A stretch of DNA of 8,683 bases from Paracoccaceae bacterium. Lineage in GTDB: Bacteria > Pseudomonadota > Alphaproteobacteria > Rhodobacterales > Rhodobacteraceae. A program made the position numbers and the translations under genes. This document shows positions 5,528 to 8,683 of this stretch, one piece after another. Each line of letters opens with the position of its first letter. Position 1 is the first letter of the stretch. The stretch lies in NCBI GenBank assembly GCA_003545125.1, contig DQCI01000072.1, positions 26,185 through 34,867 on the forward strand, read 5' to 3'. The notes beneath the pieces were generated by a model. That model saw nothing but the letters and a program-made list of their open reading frames with translations. It was not told where the DNA came from and ran no database searches.

Positions 5528-5623
5528 CAGTCTGACAGGGAGGAAGTCATCCGAAGTGTAAGGGACTACATTCCGGATGAATTCACACTGGCAGCAATTG
5601 GTTAAGAATGTATGTTCATCCGG
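5528..5623 (-). ncRNA. Structured element with two alternative folds; possible small RNA or leader switch
   Basis: TCATCCG (5547-5553), CGGATGAA (5574-5581) and TTCATCCGG (5615-5623) form a set in which the middle part can pair with either outer part. The near pairing extends to a 13-14 pair hairpin with one mismatch and a 6-base loop (5561-5566); the far pairing is nine perfect pairs around 33 bases. On the minus strand this is followed by CTTCCTCCC, an anti-Shine-Dalgarno-like stretch of the kind seen in single-stranded regions of several alphaproteobacterial small RNAs, and then a strong terminator. I found a -35-like TTGACT (5679-5674) but no matching -10, so the promoter is missing from my reading. 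On the plus strand the same element would sit in the ATPase leader. Confidence 0.35.
5588..5616 (+). promoter_or_regulatory. Weak promoter candidate for the HerA-like ATPase gene
   Basis: CTGGCA (5588-5593) and TATGTT (5611-5616) are 17 bases apart; each matches four of six sigma-70 consensus positions. It would start transcription near 5623 and give a leader of about 135 bases. It is the best plus-strand candidate I see before this gene, but weak. Confidence 0.25.
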
Positions 5624-5759
5624 GGCGCTCGGCGAAGAACCTGTAACAACGGTTTGGCCAAACACAGCGAAACGCCAGTCAACGGCACGGCGTTTTCTCG
5701 TGGACCTGCCTCGGTCCGGGCAGAACGGTTCGGGTAAGAAATTGTACCGGGAGGTGGAA

Positions 5760-7355
5760 ATGGACGGTCGGGTGTTCGTCGGTGGCGGCGGTGAAGCGTA
5801 TGCGGAAAAACAGGGCCTGCTGCTCAAATACGCCAACCGGCACGGCCTGGTCGCAGGCGCGACCGGCACCGGCAAGACGGTCACCCTGCAGATCCTGGCC
5901 GAGGGGTTCTCGGCTGCTGGTGTGCCGGTGTTCCTCTCGGATGTGAAAGGCGATCTCTCGGGCCTCGCCGCGGCCGGCAGCGAGAGTTTCAAACTGCACG
6001 ACTCCTTCATGAAACGCGCAGCCACAATCGGGTTTGACGAATATGCCTACGACGCCTTCCCGGTCACCTTCTGGGATCTGTTCGGCGAACAGGGCCACCC
6101 GATCCGCACCACCGTGGCCGAGATGGGCCCGCTCCTGATCTCGCGCCTCCTGGAGCTGACCGACGCCCAGGAAGGTGTGCTCAACATTGCCTTCCGGGTC
6201 GCCGACGAACAGGGCCTGCCGCTGCTCGACCTCGCCGATCTGCGTGCGCTCCTGGTCTGGGTCGGCCAGAATTCCGACGCGCTCAGCCTCGAATACGGCA
6301 ACGTCGCCACCGCCTCCGTCGGCGCGATCCAGCGCGCGCTTCTGGTGCTCGAGAACCAGGGCGGCGAACATCTGTTCGGCGAACCGGCGCTGGAGCTGGC
6401 CGACCTGATGGCCACCACGCCCGAGGGGCGCGGCCGGATCTCGATCCTCGCCGCCGACAAGCTGATGGGCTCGCCCCGGCTCTACGCGACCTTTCTGCTC
6501 TGGCTGCTGTCGGAGCTGTTCGAGGAGCTGCCGGAGGTGGGCGACCCGGACAAGCCGAAGCTCGTGTTCTTCTTCGACGAGGCGCATCTTTTGTTCGACG
6601 ACGCGCCGAAGGTGCTGGTGAACAAGGTCGAGCAGGTCGCGCGGCTGATCCGCTCGAAGGGGGTGGGGGTCTATTTCATCACCCAGAACCCGGCGGATGT
6701 GCCCGAAGACATCCTCGGCCAGCTCGGAAACCGGGTGCAACATGCCCTGCGCGCCTTCACTGCGCGCGACCGCAAGGCGCTCAAGCAGGCGTCTGAGACC
6801 TACCGCGACAACCCGCGGTTCTCGATCGAGGACGCGATCCGCGAGGTCGGAACCGGCGAGGCGGTCACCTCGATGCTCGAGGCCAAAGGCGCGCCCGGGA
6901 TCGCCGAACGCACCCTGATCCGCCCGCCCTCGTCGCAACTCGGGCCGATCTCCACGGCGGCGCGCGACAAGCTGCGCGCGGCCTCCCATGTGGCGGGCAA
7001 ATACGAAGACAGGGTCGACCGCGACTCGGCCCGCGAGATGCTCATGCGGCGCGCCGAGGAGGCCGCGAAGGCGGCCGAGGAGGCAGAGGCGCGCGACGCG
7101 GCGGCCGAGGCCGGGGGCGCGGCGGGTGAGTTCCAGCTCAACGATTTCAGCCGTGCGCGGCGCTACAGCCCCGGGGTCGACGACAGCCCCCGCCGAGCGA
7201 CCAAGCCCGCGACCCGCGGTCGCCAGGCAGGCTCCGACGGGTTTGGCGGCCAGCTCGGCGAAGCGATGACCAAGGCGGTGATCTCGGAGCTCAAGGGCAC
7301 CACCGGAAAGCGCATCGTGCGCGGCATCCTCGGCGGGTTGTTCAAGGGGCGGTGA
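5760..7355 (+). CDS. HerA-like ATPase / putative helicase, DUF853 (YjgR) family
   Basis: A 531-residue cytoplasmic P-loop ATPase of the FtsK-HerA superfamily. Walker A is GATGTGKT (33-40), preceded by a short N-terminal strand region (RVFVGGGG); Walker B is [13 protein letters not shown] (268-280) with the catalytic Glu; the sensor-like [10 protein letters not shown] is at 307-316 and the arginine-rich [15 protein letters not shown] at 323-337 probably provides the subunit-interface arginine. A charged Ala/Glu helix (about 420-450) and a basic, flexible tail follow, ending in [17 protein letters not shown]. coli YjgR has the same architecture and about 500 residues; its function is not settled, though a hexameric DNA-translocating motor is the usual guess. 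ATG 5760 is chosen because GGGAGG (5749-5754) lies 5 bases upstream; an open extension back to 5577 runs through the hairpin region and is not family-like. No NurA nuclease or other defence partner is adjacent. The stop overlaps the start of the broken gene that follows. Confidence 0.93.
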   Translation: MDGRVFVGGGGEAYAEKQGLLLKYANRHGLVAGATGTGKTVTLQILAEGFSAAGVPVFLSDVKGDLSGLAAAGSESFKLHDSFMKRAATIGFDEYAYDAFPVTFWDLFGEQGHPIRTTVAEMGPLLISRLLELTDAQEGVLNIAFRVADEQGLPLLDLADLRALLVWVGQNSDALSLEYGNVATASVGAIQRALLVLENQGGEHLFGEPALELADLMATTPEGRGRISILAADKLMGSPRLYATFLLWLLSELFEELPEVGDPDKPKLVFFFDEAHLLFDDAPKVLVNKVEQVARLIRSKGVGVYFITQNPADVPEDILGQLGNRVQHALRAFTARDRKALKQASETYRDNPRFSIEDAIREVGTGEAVTSMLEAKGAPGIAERTLIRPPSSQLGPISTAARDKLRAASHVAGKYEDRVDRDSAREMLMRRAEEAAKAAEEAEARDAAAEAGGAAGEFQLNDFSRARRYSPGVDDSPRRATKPATRGRQAGSDGFGGQLGEAMTKAVISELKGTTGKRIVRGILGGLFKGR

Positions 7356-8034
7356 TCCTGCGGGGCCTTGGACGCAGGTTGATAGTCTTCACCCTGCTAG
7401 GTCTCGATGCTGTGACGTCGTGCAAAGCACGCCGGCGACACAAATTACCCCGATTTCGAGATGCGAGACGGGCCGGTTTCGCCGTCGCGCTCAACGCGGC
7501 AGTGTTCGGTGCGGTCGAGCTGCGCGCGCAGGGCGACACCGGGTTCGACCTCGACACCCACAATCCCCGCCGCATCGTGGATCTCGGCTACAGATTAATC
7601 CTGCGGCTCGGCGCATTTGGACCGATCTGTTCGGCTCCTACCTATTACAGGATCCTGAATGGTCGGCCGACCGCACTTTCGCGCACGCGATCGTCGCTTT
7701 CATCGGTCCCGAAGTGGTCGAGACCGGGCGGTTTGTGCCGCCTGAAGACTTCTTTGTTCCCGCGCAAATGCTGGCTTGGCGGTTCGGACAGACATTCGCA
7801 GATGTGGGTTGCCGCGTTCACCGTTTGCTTTTCGAACGGGACGGAAGCGTCCTTGTTATGGTGATCGATGGGGCAGATGATCCGGACCTCGGCGGTATCG
7901 AACAATGCTTGCTTGGCGCCGCCCTGGTTGCCGCCCTGGCCGCCCTGGGCGAAGACATTGATGGGGTGCCGGCCCAGCCTGGCCCTGTACGCCGCGAGAG
8001 GATCAGGGGAATCGTGCAAAAACATGCGCGCTGA
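7352..8034 (+). pseudogene. Unrecognised gene broken by at least two frameshifts
   Basis: I do not recognise this protein. Protein-like sequence runs through the region but changes frame. GDTNYPDFEMRDGPV is read from 7434-7478; then FAVALNAAVFGAVELRAQGD...RRIVDLGY from 7478-7591 in another frame; then QINPAARRIWTDLFGSYLLQ and onward from 7591 to the TGA at 8034 in the third. Each switch equals one missing base, near 7470-7490 and 7586-7600. The rejoined product would be about 200 residues, without a clear membrane segment except an Ala/Leu-rich helix near the end (about 7905-7950). The GTG at 7352 overlaps the ATPase stop (GTGA), hinting at an old coupled operon, but reading from it also needs a shift near 7415. 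Codon use (CTA, TTA, AGA, AGG, GGA) is looser than in neighbouring genes, fitting decay or foreign origin. Sequencing errors are the alternative. Confidence 0.5.
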
Positions 8035-8043
8035 ACGGCGCTG

Positions 8044-8683
8044 CTACTTACCGCAAACCACCGGGTAGGTGATCGGCAAACCCCCCTGGCCAGCCGCGGG
8101 CGTGTCACCGGCGCAGCTCGGCCGACCGGGTCCTGCCGCCCAGAACAGGTTCGGATCCTCCTGCATCATCCCCTGCCACCAGTTGCTGCCTTTGGCGAAC
8201 CGGCGGCCGGGCGCTTTCTCGCGCATGACTTCGAAATGCAGGTGCGGGTAGGACGACAAGAGACCGGTCTGGCCCAGGGTGCCGATCTGCTGGCCGCGCG
8301 CGACAGGAGCCCCGGCCTGGACCTGGCGCGCGTCGAGATGCTTGTAAACGGTGAAGCTCACCCGCCCGTCGGGGCCTGTGCCGTGGTCGATGATGATCCG
8401 GTTGCCGTACATCGGCTCGTGGTAGGAGAGATAGACCCGGCCCGCCGCCGCAGCCAGGACCGGGGTGCCGACCGGGGCGGCAACGTCGATGCCGAGATGG
8501 CCCTTTTCGCCCTCTTGCGAGACCGCCAGGAACTGGTTCGAGATCGAGGGTGCGTTGGCGGGCAGGACGACCGCGATTTCCGTGCGCGAGTCACGGTGGT
8601 AGGGCGCAACTTTGCCGTAGTCGTTGAGGTTGACGCAAGCTGCGAGTGTGGCCGCAGCCAAGGCAAGCGTGAGGGCGCCCCGG
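8044..8683 (-). CDS. M23 (LytM-type) peptidase lipoprotein, 5' end outside the window
   Basis: The gene runs off the right edge: 213 codons are present, ending in TAG at 8046-8044. The first residues seen, RGALTLALAAATLAAC, are the end of a lipoprotein signal peptide with lipobox LAAC (Cys encoded at 8637-8635), so the protein should be lipid-anchored and face the periplasm. The M23 domain has both zinc-ligand motifs: HLGID (His encoded near 8499, then Asp) and HLHFEV, with the additional YKHLD histidine between them. The order and spacing fit an active LytM domain, a murein hydrolase cutting peptide crosslinks; activators such as EnvC and NlpD lack these ligands. No LysM domain fits in the short stretch between lipobox and catalytic domain. 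Two cysteines near the C terminus may form a disulfide. It converges on the broken gene with only 9 bases between stops. A TTG at 8661 is not the true start, since the signal peptide continues upstream. Confidence 0.9.
   Translation of the reverse strand, partial: RGALTLALAAATLAACVNLNDYGKVAPYHRDSRTEIAVVLPANAPSISNQFLAVSQEGEKGHLGIDVAAPVGTPVLAAAAGRVYLSYHEPMYGNRIIIDHGTGPDGRVSFTVYKHLDARQVQAGAPVARGQQIGTLGQTGLLSSYPHLHFEVMREKAPGRRFAKGSNWWQGMMQEDPNLFWAAGPGRPSCAGDTPAAGQGGLPITYPVVCGK

Larger units (their letters stand above)
5340..5542. repeat. Inverted pair of a 19-base element, 17 of 19 matching
   Basis: CTCCCTGTCGGGCTGGCCG (5340-5358) recurs in inverted orientation as CGGCCAGTCTGACAGGGAG (5524-5542). 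Both differences would be G-U wobbles in a plus-strand RNA, so all 19 positions could pair there, closing a 165-base interior; in minus-strand RNA they are A-C mismatches. The left copy lies in the candidate small RNA, the right copy spans the start of the second minus-strand terminator. Confidence 0.75.
5029..5759. other. 731-base non-coding region rich in hairpins, terminators and repeats
   Basis: No protein gene is convincing here. In order the region holds: the IalB leader with an inverted repeat (5070-5088), a GC-rich tandem repeat (5163-5209), a minus-strand terminator (5299-5323), a minus-strand promoter candidate (5373-5401), two inverted copies of a 19-base element (5340-5358 and 5524-5542), a second minus-strand terminator (5502-5527), a three-part TCATCCG/CGGATGA element (5547-5623), and the ribosome binding site of the ATPase (5749-5754). 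Two minus-strand terminators without a minus-strand gene before them suggest untranslated RNAs. Confidence 0.7.

Noticed and set aside
5337..5561. 74-codon plus-strand frame with TTG start
   Set aside because: No ribosome binding site, crosses terminator stems and the inverted repeat, and has a low-complexity Arg/Gly composition.
5340..5600. Known structural RNA (RNase P, 6S, SRP RNA or tmRNA)
   Set aside because: Short similarities such as GGAGGAAGTC and GACAGAAGG recall RNase P words, but the diagnostic conserved cores and overall lengths are absent. A covariance-model search would be decisive.
5577..5759. 61-residue N-terminal extension of the HerA-like ATPase
   Set aside because: It runs through the inverted repeat, is not coding-like, and ATG 5760 has a GGGAGG at good distance with a family-typical N terminus.
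5093..6025. 310-codon open frame on the minus strand
   Set aside because: Antisense to the ATPase and spanning two terminators; Arg/Pro/Ser-rich shadow composition. Only its short Cys-patterned end is kept as a weak finding.
7645..8025. 126-codon minus-strand frame opposite the broken gene
   Set aside because: The plus-strand reading (LFGSYLLQDPEW and onward) is more protein-like; the minus frame is His/Pro/Gln-rich without motifs. Not fully excluded.
5760..8034. HerA-based antiphage or DNA-end-processing system
   Set aside because: The ATPase is of the YjgR/DUF853 type, and no NurA nuclease, SIR2, DUF4297 or similar partner is next to it; the adjacent gene is broken and unrecognised.
1..8683. 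CRISPR array, insertion sequence, prophage or tRNA-linked attachment site
   Set aside because: No regularly spaced repeats, transposase or integrase motifs, or tRNA cloverleaf were seen.

Overview
This GC-rich window with dense coding and strong G/C third-position bias most likely comes from an alphaproteobacterium, probably the Rhodobacterales. The inference rests on the gene families (an IalB family protein, a Tat-dependent DUF882/YcbK peptidase, a YjgR-type HerA-like ATPase) and on codon style; no rRNA or tRNA is present to confirm it. No insertion sequence, CRISPR array, integrase or tRNA gene is visible.

Layout. (1) 10-2577 is a divergent murein pair: a MepK/YcbK-type endopeptidase on the minus strand and an LdtD/YcbB-type L,D-transpeptidase on the plus strand, sharing a 342-base control region. 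The first family cleaves and the second makes 3-3 peptidoglycan crosslinks. A strong intrinsic terminator (2608-2634) closes the transpeptidase unit. (2) 2706-4192 is a two-gene operon of a dedicated acyl carrier protein and a beta-ketoacyl-ACP synthase with an intact Cys-His-His site; their product is unknown. (3) 4372-5028 is a minus-strand secreted IalB family protein, convergent with the synthase and separated from it by a long perfect hairpin. (4) 5029-5759 has no convincing protein gene but is rich in structure: a GC-rich tandem repeat, two intrinsic terminators that both face the minus strand, a minus-strand promoter candidate, two inverted copies of a 19-base element, and a three-part element that can fold in two mutually exclusive ways. 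It is the best place to look for undescribed RNA biology. (5) 5760-7355 is the HerA-like ATPase (DUF853/YjgR type). (6) 7352-8034 looks like a gene broken by at least two frameshifts. (7) 8044-8683 is the C-terminal part of an M23 (LytM) lipoprotein whose 5' end lies beyond the right edge.

Common theme: most of the intact proteins are exported and act on the cell envelope (M15-type endopeptidase, L,D-transpeptidase, M23 protein, IalB). The ACP/synthase pair may feed an envelope lipid, but nothing in the window proves that. I see no convincing new multi-gene system. The most novel-looking content is the non-coding stretch 5297-5623 and the frameshifted gene after the ATPase.
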